Of a DNA stretch of 64,000 bases, positions 63,785-64,000 are shown one piece after another. A program made the translations under genes and the position numbers. Below the pieces are notes generated by a model. That model was given only the letters and a program-made list of their open reading frames with translations. It made no database searches and was not told the origin of the DNA. The first letter of the stretch is position 1. Every line of letters starts with the position of its first letter. The stretch lies in the NCBI GenBank assembly GCA_032052615.1, contig DAMBWF010000005.1:62001-126000 (forward strand), written 5' to 3'. The DNA comes from Pseudomonas_T sp032052615. GTDB taxonomy: Bacteria > Pseudomonadota > Gammaproteobacteria > Pseudomonadales > Pseudomonadaceae.

Positions 63785-64000
63785 CGGTGACGACCCGGCC
63801 CAGCTCGACGCTGAGTGTTTGCAGACGGGAGTACTCGTGCAGCGCCAGGGTGCGCAGCGCGGCCGGCTCGACCAAGCGCACGTCGTAGAGGCCGTCGATG
63901 TTGCCCAAGGCCGTCTTGATCTGCGCCGGCACCAAGTCCGCGCCGATCTCACGGCCTTTACTGTCGGCCCACGCCTGCAGGCGCGTCCTAACCTGGTCGA
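63777..64000 (-). CDS. Baseplate J-like protein, C-terminal part
   Basis: The frame enters from the right edge and ends at 63777. Visible residues include RLQAWADSKGREIGADLVPA and LRTLALHEYSRLQTLSVELG, the C-terminal end of P2 gpJ-like baseplate proteins. About 73 residues are seen; the start is off-window. It overlaps gpI by 8 nt. Confidence 0.82.
   Translation of the reverse strand, partial: DQVRTRLQAWADSKGREIGADLVPAQIKTALGNIDGLYDVRLVEPAALRTLALHEYSRLQTLSVELGRVVTDA

Overview
The window is high-GC chromosomal DNA that looks like a Pseudomonas of the P. aeruginosa/nitroreducens side of the genus. This rests on codon use, YbiT, CobN, GlgE and TreS sequences, and two blocks whose gene order I recall from P. 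aeruginosa PAO1: Ku-glgE-treS-glgB with its stress genes (around PA2141-PA2165) and cobM/cobE/cobW/cobN/DAHP synthase/chlI/chlD (around PA2941-PA2948). The species cannot be fixed from the sequence alone. No rRNA or tRNA gene was seen.

Layout. 1-3.1 kb is the 3' end of an NRPS gene. 3.2-7.2 kb holds a LysR regulator, a DUF1993 protein, an azoreductase and the ABC-F ATPase YbiT. 7.2-10.7 kb is a decayed island with a frameshifted integrase tail and a multiply broken secreted-protein gene around one intact diguanylate cyclase. 10.8-12.9 kb holds small genes (DUF3597, GvpU-like) and another decayed small gene. 13.0-14.6 kb is a tsdBA-like thiosulfate dehydrogenase pair, followed by a CitE-like lyase. 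16.2-21.7 kb is a six-gene stressosome operon (RsbR, RsbS, RsbT, an ATPase-PP2C fusion, and two histidine kinase/receiver hybrids), followed by a Fur-like DNA-binding stub.

22.2-41.7 kb is a stress and carbon-storage block: MgtC-like protein, Ku, the GlgE pathway operon (glgE, a treS-maltokinase fusion, glgB) behind a candidate AlgU-type promoter, SDR enzymes, a zinc alcohol dehydrogenase, PncC, a TraX-like protein, a lactonase and a GH15 glucan hydrolase. 41.8-42.9 kb is an AT-rich insert carrying a frameshifted glucosaminidase toxin overlapping a probable immunity gene.

43.6-54.6 kb is a cobalamin/cobalt region. Two divergent cobalamin riboswitches control cbtB-cbtA-cobE-cobM on the minus strand and cobW-cobN on the plus strand. 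A DAHP synthase gene follows, preceded by two tandem aromatic-rich leader peptides and a strong terminator, then chlI and a VWA gene. 54.6-55.6 kb is a second low-GC patch with a GNAT gene and a broken gene. 55.6-64.0 kb is the tail-fibre end of a prophage or tailocin on the minus strand (baseplate J and I, DUF4815, pyocin-knob fibre, Gly-rich protein, Com, Dam) and runs off the right edge.

The most noteworthy systems are the stressosome wired to two hybrid kinases, the tandem aromatic leader peptides before DAHP synthase, the back-to-back cobalamin riboswitches, and the toxin-immunity cassette.
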